Source of the DNA: Spodoptera frugiperda | Lineage: Eukaryota > Arthropoda > Insecta > Lepidoptera > Noctuidae | Assembly (NCBI RefSeq): GCF_023101765.2 | Contig: NC_064212.1 | Span: 1,488,001 to 1,552,000, forward strand | Direction of reading: 5' to 3' | Length of the DNA: 64,000 nucleotides | In this document: positions 30,011-43,316 of the stretch, piece by piece | How positions within the stretch are numbered: position 1 is the first letter of the stretch | Layout of the letters: each line of letters opens with the position of its first letter | Position numbers and translations under genes: made by a program | Notes under the pieces: model-generated | The model's database searches: none | The model's input: only the letters and a program-made list of their open reading frames with translations | What the model was told of the DNA's origin: nothing

Positions 30011-30208
30011 GCAACGTCACGCCTTTTATCCCCGTAGGGATAGGCAGAGGTGCACATTACGGTAGTAATGCCGCTATATAATGTACACCCACTTTTCTTC
30101 ATTTGTGTTATAAGTCCCATGTAATAGGGGTGAGCCTATTGCCATATACTGGGCACAATTCCAGAGTCCGTGCTACTATTGAGAAATTTTCGAAAAACCG
30201 AAAAAAGA
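30011..30208 (-). repeat. tRNA-derived SINE, family B
   Basis: Well-kept tail: CAACGTCACGCCTTTTATCC, GATAGGCAGAGGTGCACATT, TACACCCACTTTTC, AAGTCCCATGTAATAGG, GCCTATTGCCATATACTGGG, ending GAGAAATTTTCGAAAAACCG. Confidence 0.85.
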
Positions 30209-31584
30209 CAAAAGGCCATCAGTGCATCTTACTTATTTTGTTCGAATCTATGACACTTACGCAGCAACCGACAACCTAACCACTGCGCTAACCGTGTCAA
30301 GTGTCCCATGCACCAACCCAGCACTAGACTAAAGCTAAACATTAAAATAATTAAAACGTCAATCAAGCCAGACAACAATCTGAACAATAACAATCTTTCC
30401 ATCTAACCTAAAACATTTATCTATGAATATTCTTTTTTTAAACATGTCGTCTTAACGTCACTACACAACATTATGACCACCATTACCAGTGTTGCCAGAT
30501 CGTGAATAAAAAAAGCTACTAAAAAAGTTTCGAACAAAGAGTTGAGTGACAAAGTCGGGCGAGATTATCGTTGCACACATCTTGATTTATTTGTGTTTGT
30601 TGAGCTAGGGAGTGTGTACATCTATCATGCGTGGACTGCGCGATAATATCATAGGTGTTTAATACTTAGAGGGAATGGCTTGAATCAAGCTGATGGGCTG
30701 GAACTTAACTCGTTTTGCGATACTGATAGGTGTATGTATCTGTGAATTTTGGGCAGCGTTAGGTGTCAAATCAAAAGTATATTTTGCTTAATTAAAATTT
30801 GTTGTGTCGTGCGAAATTAAGTTATTCATTATATTACTTTAACCACCCCTACTGCGGTTTATCAATGAACAAAAATACTAGACGCTAAGTTGCATAACGT
30901 CTTCACAGCATCTAACCCCATTCCATCTCATTACTCTGGAAACTATAGCAGACCTCATCGGGAACAATTCCCAACGGCTCCCATCCACGCTATTTACACA
31001 TAAAAAATATTCTCAAGTAGGTATCATTGCGGTGATCTCCAGCAAGTGTCCGGCAGGATGAACGTCGTGCGTCACGATCGGACGCGCATTAACATATCGC
31101 CGGTTCGATTCCGCTATCGTTACGCCCTATGCTGTGCTCACTGCTCACTGGGGGACAAGTGCCCGTTTTGCCACGATACGAGATTTTGTAGGAGTTATTT
31201 TCTTGTTGATTTGTTGTGTGGAGTTTCTGGGATTTAATTTTGTTTTGGGATGATAATTTGTTATTATTTCTAGGAAAAGCTCTATTGGTTCAGTTGATAA
31301 AGGCATTTTCGGTAAGTAAAGAAACTTTAAGTTAAACAGTTAGTCACAGAAGAATTGATCGTCAGAATAATAATCTTCAGACTATAACTGTGACACGGCA
31401 CAGTGTGATAAGCCCTAAGTAACTTACTTAAAAGTATCTGGCTTTGACTTAAGTTTCAATATTAAAATACACCTTATTACATCTCTATCAGTAACTTCTA
31501 ATTTCCACATCCAACAACATTGAAAGATCATTTAACCGACACATAAATTAATGATTTCTAGGGTTTTGATGGGTAGAGTGTCTT
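30209..31584. other. Non-coding interval, nothing firm
   Basis: No exon or complete element seen. 31030-31180 is somewhat GC-richer and contains ACATATCGCCGGTTCGATTC, a possible SINE B-box remnant. Confidence 0.35.
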
Positions 31585-32602
31585 ATGTTCGCTGACGATC
31601 TAAAACTATTTCACTCAATCTCTGATATTTCGGATGAGCAGTTGCAGAGTGCGATGCAGTCGTTAGGTGGAGTAAAAGAAATAAGTTAACATTTAATGTC
31701 ACCAAATGTAAGTCGATCACGTTTACTCGTTCTAGATCTCCTGTCATAATGTCATATGAATTAGCAGGTACACCAATTGAACGCGTTGCAACTATACGAG
31801 ATCTGGGCGTTACACTGGATTGTAAATTAAACTTTCACGAGCACATAATTAAAACATCCAAAGAAGCTAGTAAAGCCTTAGGTTTTATAATAAGAACATC
31901 TTCTAATTTTAATAACACGCTTCTCTATAACGCATATGTCCGTAGTAAATGGAATACAACTATTATATGCTCAAGAAAAGTTGTATACCCTTATGATTGA
32001 AAAAATCCAGCGTAAGTTTGCACGGTTCATATACAAACGCCAATATGGATATTATCCATATTTATACCCGTCATTGTTTGTTTTGGCATGGTGGACCTGG
32101 AAAACTGATGCAAATTTGTACATATTTTCCATTACTACTGCTTGATTACTGAGAGGTCTATAACCCATCTGTGCGGGAGTTCACTTAATGTCCCCGATCG
32201 ATATTTCGTGGTACTGGTACGGCGTCACCGACTACTTGCTTGATCCACCAGTTGGCGTTCTCCACAAATAATTGTCCAATCGATTAATTTAATTAACAGA
32301 TACAGTGCAATCCGGATGCAGACTTATTCTTTAATAGTGATGGTACTGTGTCACATTTTGTTTTATTTATATTTCTAAGTAATTATTATAAAGAAATTTA
32401 TTTAATTTTAAGTGTGAGATGTTTTATTTTATGTTTTTGATTTAGTGTATAAGATTTCATTTTGATTTATTGTTAAAGATTTTATTTTATTTATTGTATT
32501 AGATTTTATTTTGTATTAATGTAATTTTCATGTAGAATTTGGTTGTCCACTGTAAGTCTATATTGTTGTAGAAATATGAATGAATGAATGAATGAATGAA
32601 TA
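31585..32602 (+). mobile_element. LINE remnant (CR1/Jockey-type RT C-terminus), frameshifted
   Basis: It starts with MFADDLKLFHSI, the RT catalytic FADD motif, then shifts frame before KCKSITFTRSR, continues with GVTLDCKLNFHEHI and shifts again before EKIQRKFARFIY and the usual LINE C-terminal tail (to about 32310). At least two frameshifts, no endonuclease, 5'-truncated. The 3' end is marked by an AT-rich UTR and GAAT tandem units at 32578-32602, a microsatellite tail typical of CR1-like 3' ends. Confidence 0.8.
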
Positions 32603-32935
32603 ACTCAACACCCAACGAGCCCAACAATTGAATGAAACAAAACACTCACAATGGAGACGTGTCGAGCAAAAACGTTGGTAAGTAAGCGTAGTACGTAGTA
32701 GATAAACATTTCCTTGCTATGTCCACGTCCTGGCTCATGACGAATAAATCTAGATGTCCACGCCGGCCGCGATAACAGTAACGTACAGCCGCGATGTTGG
32801 TATGAGACCGCGATAAATGTTGCCACGGTTAGTTCGTTATCTTTGGTGTTGCAAACAAAAAATATTATATCATTTGGTAGAAATTGGATAGTGTATTTTT
32901 TTAAAGGTTATCTTTTGTTTCTACGTACTAGGAAC

Positions 32936-32995
32936 TAAGGGGGAGGCCTTTGTTCAACAGTGGACGTCTCTCGGCTGATGATGATGAAGATGAAG
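32936..32995 (+). repeat. RTE-type LINE 3' end fragment
   Basis: GGGGGAGGCCTTTGTTCAAC, then AGTGGACGTCTCTCGGCTGA and GATGATGA repeats, the 3' terminus of a widespread lepidopteran RTE-like LINE. The same element in reverse orientation is at 46741-46970 and 58500-58578. Confidence 0.6.
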
Positions 32996-33804
32996 CTTTT
33001 GTTTTGAGTTCTCCCATTGTATCAGATTATTTGATAGAAGCTCGTATTGATTTAGCTACGTCATTGATGGATTCTGTAGTCGTATGTAAACACAATAACA
33101 TGGCCTATACTACTCAGTCGGTAATGCTCTAGATTTCCACAAGTGAAAGTATTATTAAAATCGACATGTATTCGTACCTAATTTAACAAAAGAACCATTA
33201 ATCAAATCATCACAACACCACTTCAGATCACTTTAAAAACGAACCAATAATTAAAAACAAAGTAACGTTTCCTAAAAACATTAGTAAAAGCAATTAAATA
33301 CCGATTCGTCTGTTAAAACTACAAGTGGCTAGAATAGGGTCCGTGAACTAAAGTACTTGTTTATACAATATTAATTACACACTTTAATTAACCCAGTTTT
33401 GCGTGGTAACTAAATATCGTCAAAGCAACCCCTTGCAAACGAGTGCTTGTAATCGGTAGCGAAATCTCAACCTCCGTGTATGATTGATGTAGGATTTAAT
33501 ATTCATGAGTGTTGCCACATGTGTGATGTGGTAATTTTAATTGATACGGTATTTTGGTAGTTTTATTTTTATTGGGATTTCATTGTTATTTGTTGATACT
33601 ATGATTAAGTGCGAATTAAATGATGATAATACTAGCTAAATTACTTTACGTCTTTACTGAAAAGAGTTTTACTGTTTTAAATCACAAAACTATTTGGTTA
33701 AACGCCATCTCCAAGAAAAAAAGTATAGCTGTTTTAAGTCAAAAGATCTAAAAGTTGACGTACTATTTAGGTACCTACTTCAATTACAGTTTGTTCCATA
33801 TTTA
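32996..33804. other. Non-coding interval, nothing seen
   Basis: AT-rich, no gene or repeat recognised. Confidence 0.35.
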
Positions 33805-33945
33805 CTGCCAGTAACTGCCATACTCAGAGACATTTAATGATTACTTTAAGTATTCCTTAGGACATATTTTGTTCCGAAAACAATTACTAAGGATTAAATA
33901 ACCATTAAATGACTCTGAGTATGTCAGTTAATCTGTCATGTAATG
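33805..33945. repeat. Foldback (MITE-like) element
   Basis: Inverted arms of about 50 bp: left CATACTCAGAG, CATTTAATG and CCTTAG blocks recur in reverse complement on the right (CTAAGG, CATTAAATG, CTCTGAGTATG). Weaker similarity extends outward a further 20 bp each side. No ORF. Confidence 0.7.
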
Positions 33946-34284
33946 CCATATGTTCCAAAAATCTAATAACAAAAATAATGCTCCTACTCCATATCCCAAC
34001 ATAATATCTATACACAATATAATATTATATCAAAACACGAGATCAAAATTATTAACAACATATCAACTACATCAACATTGTTTCGACACCTATCCCAGTT
34101 ATTAAACTAAACGTATCAGTTGATCGTATGCGCAAGATTCGAATAACACGTTATCTTAGTTTCGAATAGACTGTATCTCGCTTTCACATCTAATTTGGGA
34201 TGTGTGAACTTTATACGCTGGTTCTAAGTAAGGGGCCTCGCTTCCTGGAAAAGGAATTTGAGGAATTTTAGTTTTTCACACAGT

Positions 34285-34615
34285 CCGTGACAGTGGCCGG
34301 GGTAAGGTTAAATGATCAACTGCCTTGTTGATCGAGTGGTCGCAAGTGTTATTGCCGGACAAGGGGGTCTCGGGTTCGATTCCCGGGTCGGGCAAATGGT
34401 TATTGGATTTTTTTCGGTTTTTCTAAGATTTCTCAGAGGTAGCACGGAGTCTGGAATTTTGCAATCAGTATATGGCAATAGGCTCACTCCCTGTTACATG
34501 GGACTTATAACATAAATTATAAACAGTGGGTGTACATTGTAAAGCGACATTATGTATCGTAATGAGCACACCCCTTCGGGGATAAAAGGCGTGATGTTGC
34601 TTTTGAAACTAATAT
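34285..34615 (+). repeat. tRNA-derived SINE, family B (most complete copy)
   Basis: Head with tRNA-like promoter (CAGTGGCCGGGGTAAGG and B box GGTTCGATTCCCGGG near 34373-34387), core TTTTTTTCGGTTTTTCTAAG and TATGGCAATAGGCTCACTCC, tail CCTTCGGGGATAAAAGGCGT. The tRNA-like part lacks a proper acceptor stem, so this is a SINE and not a tRNA gene. Confidence 0.85.
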
Positions 34616-34689
34616 ATGTGTGACAGTTTCCACTGATACTAAGCTATGCTGTGCTGTGCGAGTAAGATGTGGTATGAAGATGCGTCGTT

Positions 34690-34760
34690 TCGTACGTGAA
34701 ACGAACGCGACACGTTGCACGACAGCCAGTTGCTTAGCCACCACGCCAACCGTGCAGTCA
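34690..34760 (-). repeat. tRNA-like SINE head, family C
   Basis: CGACACGTTGCACGACAGCC, AGTTGCTTAGCCACCACGCC, AACCGTGCAGTC. Matches 21478-21565. Confidence 0.6.
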
Positions 34761-35129
34761 AGTCAATTTATTTCGATTATGCGGTTATCATAATTAAAGC
34801 GTATTTAGATGACAATATGATTGTTTGCACTAGGTACATTAATGGAAGTAAAACTCTAATTTAAATATATTAATCAATATTGCTATAAAAAAAATAGAGC
34901 ATGTATAAGAGTACAGTAAAAACACAAGAAATGTCATGAGTAAATATAACTACAATAATCATAACTGCGCTCGGTTAAACAGCCGCATCCATTCATATTC
35001 GTGCATGAAGGGTTGTGCGTATTTAAAAACAAGTACCTGATGGAGGCGAGATATGGCCGAGGAAATTAAACATTTCACAAGTAATTGCTTCTTTTCTTTG
35101 TTATTTGATATTTGTCAGGTACCCCTTTT

Positions 35130-35288
35130 TTTCTTTTTTTAAGGGGGGAAAGTCATCCAGTGACTTTTCCCGCCTTGGGCGAGGCGAGAAGGAGTGTCAG
35201 ACTCTTATTGACTAAAAACCACGCGTTTCTACTCCTGCTTTTCGAACCGGAGCCCCGGTAAACTCGCTAGGTAGTCCGCAGCTCCGGA
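35130..35288 (-). repeat. SINE-like retroposon, family A (copy 3)
   Basis: Reverse orientation with T-rich start, GTCATCCAGTGACTTTTCCC, GCCTTGGGCGAGGCGAG, GACTAAAAACCACGC, GCTTTTCGAACCGGAGCCCC and AGTCCGCAGCTCCGG. Confidence 0.88.
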
Positions 35289-38200
35289 TCAGGTTGTCGT
35301 CTGGTACCTAGACCGATAGAGTCAGTACTATGGAATTTTTGGACTGACTTTTGAGTTCTAATATCTAAACGATTCGTGTGACAATTGGGCATTTGGGATA
35401 AATCTTAAAGTTGTCATCGGTTTTGCTAAAATAAATTAAATACTAAAAGTAGACCAAAGTTAGAAAATTCGGTATATAATTCTAAAGTTTAAAATATAAT
35501 ACACTACTGAACCGATTTGGATGACATTTAGTATACGGACAGGCTATGAGCTGATTAGGGGTAATAGGATAGGCTTAAAACAAGTTATAACTGCTTATTA
35601 TGTGGCAATCTTCTTAATTTAAAGATGTGTTGATTACCTAGATTTCTCATTAGAGACCTCATTAGATCATGATAGAGACGAAACAGGACATACGTTTATT
35701 TATGGGATTGTAGCCAGACGAGGAAGCGGATCACTTGATTGCGAACTTTTCACTTAAGTCTTATGTTCTTAGATCAGTTTTGGCACAATCCAGAAATCCA
35801 ATATTGATTTTAACCTCGTAGAATCTTAATGTTTCAACAACAGGAAAATTCCTACATCAATAACTTGACTTCTTACACGAGAGATTCCAGCTAATCTATC
35901 GACATCGCACACACGAGTCCTAAGTACAATTACCTAATATTAAACCTCTATGTCCCTTTCACATGCAATCTGCATTCGTAGAAACATTAAAAAAGCTCTT
36001 GAAACACACAAAAAAGTCTAATTCTGATAGGCGCGGGTCTATTACCGTGGCACGCCGTAACTCAGAAACAAGTAAACACGGCAGTCTCGACATTTGCATA
36101 ACTATCGAGTTTTTAAATCTATGCAAAACGCGACGATACGTTGCACGGGCTCACGAGTCCACCCCCCCACCGCGCCTTCAGTAAAAACACATGCGATTTC
36201 ATAATACGTCCCCCCCATAACTCCACGTGTGCCACCTTTTGATTAATAACCCAGGATTACTCCAAGCCAGATTAAAATATAATTTGAATACACACTTTTT
36301 AATAACAATACACGTAATACTCCGCGAAATTGATGATAATGTGATAATACACATAAATAAACAGCTTAAAGTTGCGTCCACGCATCGCTGGAGGCGTCAA
36401 AAGTAGGCGGTACTTATGATGAATAACGTGACGGAATCCGACGTCCAATCGGATCGATCTCGATTTTAATTATACGAATCGAGAACATCGAGACGCCTAT
36501 AGATCGAATATTAATATGTCGATTGCGCACGCGGCGATATCAACCGCCTGGCCTTTGATTCCGCCGTTCGAATTTCGAATGCGTAATTTGATTTGAGTCG
36601 CGACATTCCGCGAAACAGATGCACTCGATAACAGTCTTCCGCAAAAGATTCAAGATAGTTATTGCCAACTGAGAAAAATAAAAGCACAATTTATAACTGC
36701 TAGCATCGAGTGATCTTGATTTTAGTTTATTTGCATTCCGCGTACGTACCGTCTGTACTTTATTCATGTGAACATGACAGTGCGAGGCCCTATACTGCAC
36801 GTAATAAAAGAAATCGAATTAAATTTTAAACTAACAAAGCATTGTTACAGTGAAACGGTCACGTCAAACCGATCCATTTCCTTTTTGTATTGCAGCACAA
36901 TCTCGATAGTCGATAGGATCTAGCAGTCGCAGCACGCCTACGACATGAAAATAATTAACTCGGCTCACCGTCAAACATCATGTTTAACATCGGCTACTCC
37001 CATACCAATTACTACCGACAATCGATCCACTCACAAAAACAGGCGCCCAACACTAGCCGGGACTGGTTTGGAAAAAAAGAAGTCGACCGAGGCTCGTCGC
37101 GCCCGAGAACGTGTTAACGAGCGTTTGATGGATCGCGCTACAATCTAATACCGATGTTCTTAGCACTACTACAATTTTCATGAACCTATACACCGCTTTT
37201 TTTACTTTTATTACCTGACACCCTTCATAACATACGGCTGTGTATCCAAGCGCAGCCGGACAATAACAGATCCCAGATAAATCGAAAGAAATCAATTGAA
37301 TTCATGAATAAATCGCATAAACTTGTCCCGCACTGTTATCAACGCGACATAATATTTTTTACAGCTGTTTCATAAATGCGAGAAAGCGAAACACGAGGAC
37401 GCGGCGGTATTTATTTTTTTAATAAATTCACGTTTAATCGGTATCCGGTATCTTTGAAATTGCTAGCGAGGCCTGAGAGATGGAATCGATACGGGCCCCA
37501 CAATGTAAATTATATAATTAAAGAAAACTCGCGATTGCGATCGAATACTTATACGATGTTAATCGAGTAACGTGACTTTTATCGGCGATTGCGTCAAATT
37601 ACTGCTCAAATTGCCGTTTAAAAAATAAAGTGTAGTGTTGTAAGCGCAAAGGGGTAGAGGAGGGATAAAAATCGGTTTGTTTCTTAAAATAAAAAGTGTG
37701 CGGTGTCGTTTGGATCGCGGGCGGGCGAACGCGTTGGAGATTTGAAAATTAGCATTTTTGTCGAATAACTCTGTGGCGGTGTCTCGCTGAGCGCCCGATA
37801 CCGACGAGCTGGCCGAATCTCAGCTTTTTTATACTTTTTAACAGGATTGGACTTTAAAATATTTCTCTATTCTTTGGCAATCACTTGTTTTACGAGTTAG
37901 GAATAGGACTGTGCACAACTCTGCGGCTTTTGTTTGACTAGCCTTGTTTGGGGCCCGTCGGATGTTTCTAATGGCCTTCTTCTATGACGTGAGTAACGCT
38001 ATCAGAAAGCTATACTTAATTTACTGTATTTTTCATAGGTAAGATTATTATCAGCTGTTCTGTTATTCTTAACAAAGTCTCGAACTCCCGACTGGTTTTT
38101 GAAGAACTGCGATATCTACCTAATATGAGTATTTAGTTCCACAATTTCTTCTCATTAGATAGTTTCAATTTCAGTATATAATCAATCCCCCGAATGACAC

Positions 38201-41200
38201 ACAATGATACTCCATCATCATTCTGAAACGCTAACTAGGTCTACTCCAAAAAGGACCCCTATCCACACCCAAACTCAGTAGACAATCACAGTATCACCAA
38301 TAACCAGCCGACTTAAAAAATCAAGCAAAAAGCAGAGCTCTAAAAATCGTTGACCCTTTATCTTCTGTAGCAGTTCTCATTGGGCGAGTAGAAATTTATG
38401 TCGTCGAGTAATCCGGCCCCATTTGTATAGATAATTTTTATTATTGCCATCTCCCAGAGCCGGCCGCGACCGATAAATGCCGAACGAAAGAGTTCGTAAT
38501 GACAATTTAAATAAGGAAGACGTATTCGTTTCGAACGATAACAGGGATTTGAATTTAGAAAATTTGTAAGTGGTAACACTGGGGTAGGGCTGTGCAATGT
38601 GCATCGTGTGTGTGGTAGTGATGTTTGTTTGATTCGATTTTTTTTTTAAATAGTGTGTGAGTTTTTGGCCATATTATTGTGATTAAGATTGTTCTTCGAG
38701 ATTGTACGATGGGTACTAGATTGAACTCCATGAGTACTCCAAAGTAGAGTAGGTAATTATAGTCTGTGGTATAGGTGATACATATAGTGTAATAGGGCGG
38801 GTATGGGGTAAGGAATTTAGTCCTAGTAACTAAACGCTGTCATTTGCGTATGATAAGTACGTGTAGTACATTGAACTAATTACGACTTTGTTGTACGAGA
38901 AAAAAAACTGAATAATTAATTTAAAAGGGAGCTTGTTTATACACGTAGGTACAACTTTTACAATGATACAATTCAAACACGAGAAACCATTACAATACTA
39001 AACCAATAACCCTACCAGACAACAAGCTAAGCGTGTAAACTATTTTTAACATGGCCACACTGAGTTTATCGGCTCCCGCTCTTATGTCCGCGTTATCTCG
39101 CACAGTGCATTAGTCTTCGATAATACAACGATAAAAACAGATCGACCGGCGCCATGCTTGATACAGATTGTATTTAGTCGATTTAAAAGAAAAAAAGAAT
39201 CGATTCAACCCCGATAAAGATGTTATGGCGTGTTTTCTTAGTCGAGTGACTTAATTGTGGATTCCATCGCTATGTTTACGTGGGATAATAAATTTTGTGA
39301 TTAAAAATGTTTTAAGCAGATGTTCTGGTTTATGTTTGGGTCTATTTATAGATAATGCAGGTTAAGTGGCGGGTTAAGGAATGATCGGTATTCTGTGTGT
39401 TGTTATTTAACTGTTGGTCTTACGGACTAATTTTTATTTGTATGTTTATCTGGTAATTGTGATGTAATTAAGCTGTGGAGTTAATGGTCCGAGTTACTCG
39501 GTTATAAGTAAAGTGTAGGTGGTCTACTTTGATTTTAATTGAAATCACAACAGTTAATTTTGAGATTATTTAATTAGTAAAATCTGTCTCAGTTTTAACT
39601 AAAACATAACATTAAATTAATAAAAGATCCTAACAATTTTCCTACAACAAACATAAGTTAAAGAGTTTGTATAATAAATGAGGCATTTTAACAATTTCAA
39701 TGCGGAATGCTAAGGGCTGTAAAACTGTTAATATCTAGAATAAATTAACTGCGCCTACAAGGTGGAGGCTCTTAGTGTATTAAAGATAACACGGCGCGAG
39801 CGAGACAAAAAATAATTAATTATAAAGGGCCTTGGGCGCCTTTATAACGACTCGCTTCTAAATCAGTCGATTTAACATTATACTATTAGGTCACATCACT
39901 ACCCTAACAAAATGGCGCTCTAATTTCCCTCCAAAATTAATAACCCGCATCGCTCGTGTCGTTTTTCATCAACCTCATTTTAGTGGGTTTATTATTTATC
40001 GTGTTTTCCTCAAAACATCATTTACATCGCTTTCATAACGCCGACGCACGTTGAAAGACTGAAAATTTTGTCTATTCGACAAAATAGTGCGATAACTGTG
40101 CTAATGACGCCATCACGCTCGCCATTTTCCCGCAGCCATTTTGAATTTGTAACGTTTTGTTTGTTGTGTTGTGTGTAATAGTATGAAAAGGTTTAGGGTC
40201 CTAGATAATAGCTTGTACACATCAGTTTTTGTATAAACCCCCACAAGCAACTCTATACCCCTTTACCAAAACGTATAAAACAATATTAGTTGGCATTTTC
40301 CATTCTCGTTGAAATAAATCTAAAAGGCAACGATCGAAGCATCGATACAGTTTATGATTTACAAGACAGTGGACATTAAAAAAAACAATGCTTATTCAAC
40401 ATTCGAAAAAAATAAAACAACAATGAGATCGCACGGGCTGAGTTTGAACGCCGAAAGTTGAATACAATCCCTTGCACAGTGGGCCGAAAGCGATCCAGAT
40501 CTGGCTATCGGGATCTCAGTTTGTTCTCACATCATTACCCGCGCCGACGGCTACAAATTTACATCCAACACAATGGCTATCCACCATCGAGACATCATTA
40601 AGGTGATGCCGATAGCGCCAGCATAGCCGCGGAACAAATGCCTTATAGGACCTCCGCCTTCTAGTCAAATTCAAACCTTATGAAAAAGACGCATAAAATC
40701 CGGTTTAGAGATGGACAAACGGGCGGTTACGCGGGAAATACCGACCCACCATAATGACGGAACGTCATATAAGTTAGGAAGGAGCGAGCGATTATGAACG
40801 CAAGTATGAACGCTTGTAGAGTCGAATTTAAATTGTTAGTAGAGGATTACAAGGCTGGAGGGACGGTTTAGGAAAGGATCAGTTTGAGCCGAAGCCTGGG
40901 GCTATCGCGGCCGCACAATGGAACTTATAATATGGGTGATTGCGGAAAAATTGATAATAAGAATTTTGTACGCAAATCGTTGAATTTGTATTACTTTTTC
41001 TTTCTTTCGGTATCTTTCGGAGCTTTAATGTACGTTTTATAATCACATATCCTTTGTGAAGCAACAAGTTGGTAGCTTCTGTTGATAAAAATCCAACGTT
41101 TTCTTCGAGGAAAACCGCAAACAATGCGTCGATGCTAAGTAAATAAATGTTACATTATTATCGTATGTAAAAGATTCTATATCTGAGTTAGGACATATCA

Positions 41201-42719
41201 ACGCTGGCGTTTGCATACAATACTCGGTTCGTTACGCGACACGATTGACGCGCGATCGACGCGCGATTTGTGTCGCCGCTGTGACGCGCGAGCGACGCCT
41301 TATCGCGTCATCTCGCCCGCCCTAATTTGCTTCGTGCTTTATTCAGCACCTGTTTAGTTATTGTCTGTATTTTACAATTTACTGTTTTATTATAACTGTG
41401 TTTTTACGTGGGTGGAATAAGATATTGGGTGTGTCGAGGATTTATCACTGTGGGTCCAGAGGTGATTAAATAAGAGGACGATACGGGCGATCAGATTGGC
41501 TATCTTCTCGTACCCATAACAAGCCTATCAGTAAATTAAAGCCGTGTAATAATAAATCACAAAAGGAAAGTCGGTATGATGTCAGTTTACCGCTATTCAG
41601 TCAACGCGCCGTCACGCCGAATTTATTATGCTAACGATCATTTGTGTATTATCTCGCATCGCGATCATGCGTATTATAACAATCCAAATAATTATACAGC
41701 CATCCGAATCCTACATTGATTAATATCAAAGAATCGCGAAACAATAACGAGATCTGGATGACGAAAAACAGGAGAACAATCGACGAACATCGTATACGAA
41801 TGTATAGAGATAAGTAAAACATGGCTCCCGTACAAAAATAGCTGAGATAACAGTGCGATCGCATCTGTAAACAATGGTAGTGGTATCCACGCTCTCATTA
41901 GCCAGCCTTGTCGAGTCGACGCGGGAAATTGTGCAATTCCGCGGGAATCCGCCGCATCGAGTATCGATAGGCGATTTGTAATCGATCGATTCTTGTGCGA
42001 TCGCCCCATCACTAGCGTTTGCTTTTTAATGGTCTGTTTGGATTATGTGCTTTGCTTATTGATCTGTTTTGATTTTTAGATTTTATTTCTTTACTGGGAA
42101 ACTGGGGTTACTATAGAAAATCAGCTCACTGCATTATGGAGTCATTAAAAATGTCTTTGTAATTTTATTACCCCTTTTAAATAATTTGTCGTAAATTATA
42201 ATAAAAAAACTACCTTTACCATTCTGTATAGCCTGGAGGCGTAGTTAAACTATATCAAAAAATTACAAACAGATCCGCAGATATATAAAAAATAATTTAA
42301 ACCATATAATAATAATTTCTCGTCTAACCTTAGAAAATACAAATTTTATAACGATCGCGATCATGACATTTGATACGTCAATATTTCGCGGCGACAAAGC
42401 TGCGCATGAGTTGAACTGGTCTTACTTGAGCCGTTTCACACTTATCTAGCAAGATTAATATAACGATAACATAAATTTATGTTTAATTAAATAATTGTTA
42501 TTTATGTCACATTTAATAAAATACTGTTAACTAGTATTTATTTATAATATATTAAATTAACATATTTCATTTGGTTTTTAACAGGTCGGCGCCCATTTGA
42601 GGCATTAGTTGGTTATTAGGTCTGATTTATTTTGGCGTTGTAGATTATTTATTTATTTAGGCTTTAGTTATTTATTTTGCGACTTGATGACAACTATCAT
42701 TTAATTTTTTTATGATATA
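35289..42719. other. Long gene-free stretch, probable ush intron or upstream region
   Basis: 7.4 kb with no convincing ORF and no transposon I can name. It contains locally GC/CpG-richer patches within AT-rich DNA at about 36000-36180, 36420-36620, 37050-37130, 37660-37830, 40420-40620 and 41215-41330. The patches are not coding by inspection. Relative freedom from SINEs, compared with 42.7-56 kb, may mean constraint. Its link to ush is inferred only from position. Confidence 0.35.
41216..41330. other. CpG-dense island with repeated GACGCGCGA
   Basis: GACGCGCGA occurs three times (about 41247, 41259 and 41281) within 45 bases, in a block with many more CpG than the flanks. Possible regulatory element; no gene is seen. 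Confidence 0.45.
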
Positions 42720-42960
42720 ATCCTGTAAACGAGCAGGCGGATCACCTGATGGTAAGTTATCGCCGCCGCCCATGGACACTCGAAACACCAGAGGCGTTAC
42801 AAGTGCGTTGCCAGCCTTTTGGTGTTGGGGAATCGGGGATTGGGAACATTGGGAAGGGGTGTAATTGGGTCTCCGGTAACTTCACTCATACAACGCAAGC
42901 GTTGTTTTACGTTGGTTTTCTGTGAGGCCGTGATTTCACTCCGGTCGAGACGGCTTAATA
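42720..42960 (-). repeat. Short retroposon, family D
   Basis: Reverse copy: CTGTAAACGAGCAGGCGGAT, CACCTGATGGTAAGTTATCG, CCATGGACACTCGAAACACC, GGGGATTGGGAAC, CTCCGGTAACTTCACTCATA, then GCAAGCGTTGTTTTACG. Confidence 0.85.
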
Positions 42961-43222
42961 ATGCCTATGTATTCATTTCTATATTAGATTTTTTTTATTA
43001 GAAACTAACGTTCTCTTTATCGATTTATTGGTATATATTTAGAATTAATAGTGAAATATTTTAAATACAACCAGACGCGTTATTTTAAACTTTACGACTG
43101 AGGACATTTGAATTTGACAAGTTAAAGTAATAATGTTGCAAAGTTAAAATTATTATTTAGAATGCGAATACAACACGGATGTTGCGTAGGCAAAAAATTT
43201 ACTTCTACAGTATTTACCACTG

Positions 43223-43316
43223 ACCGAAGCTGCGTACTACCTAACGGGTTATCCGCGGCTCCGGTCCGAAAAGCATGATTAGGAACGGGGTGATTTTTAG
43301 TCAGTAAGAGTTTGAC
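43223..43316 (+). repeat. SINE-like retroposon, family A (copy 4, truncated)
   Basis: Head and core only (GAAGCTGCGTACTACCTAAC to TTTTTAGTCAGTAAGAG). The tail with CCCAAGGCG is missing. Confidence 0.8.

Noticed and set aside
34312..34400. Possible tRNA gene with a good B box
   Set aside because: No full cloverleaf or acceptor stem can be formed and the sequence continues into a SINE body seen at four other places.
36945..37148. 67-codon basic ORF with EARRARERVNERL
   Set aside because: It looks helix-like but has no partner exons and no family match I can name.
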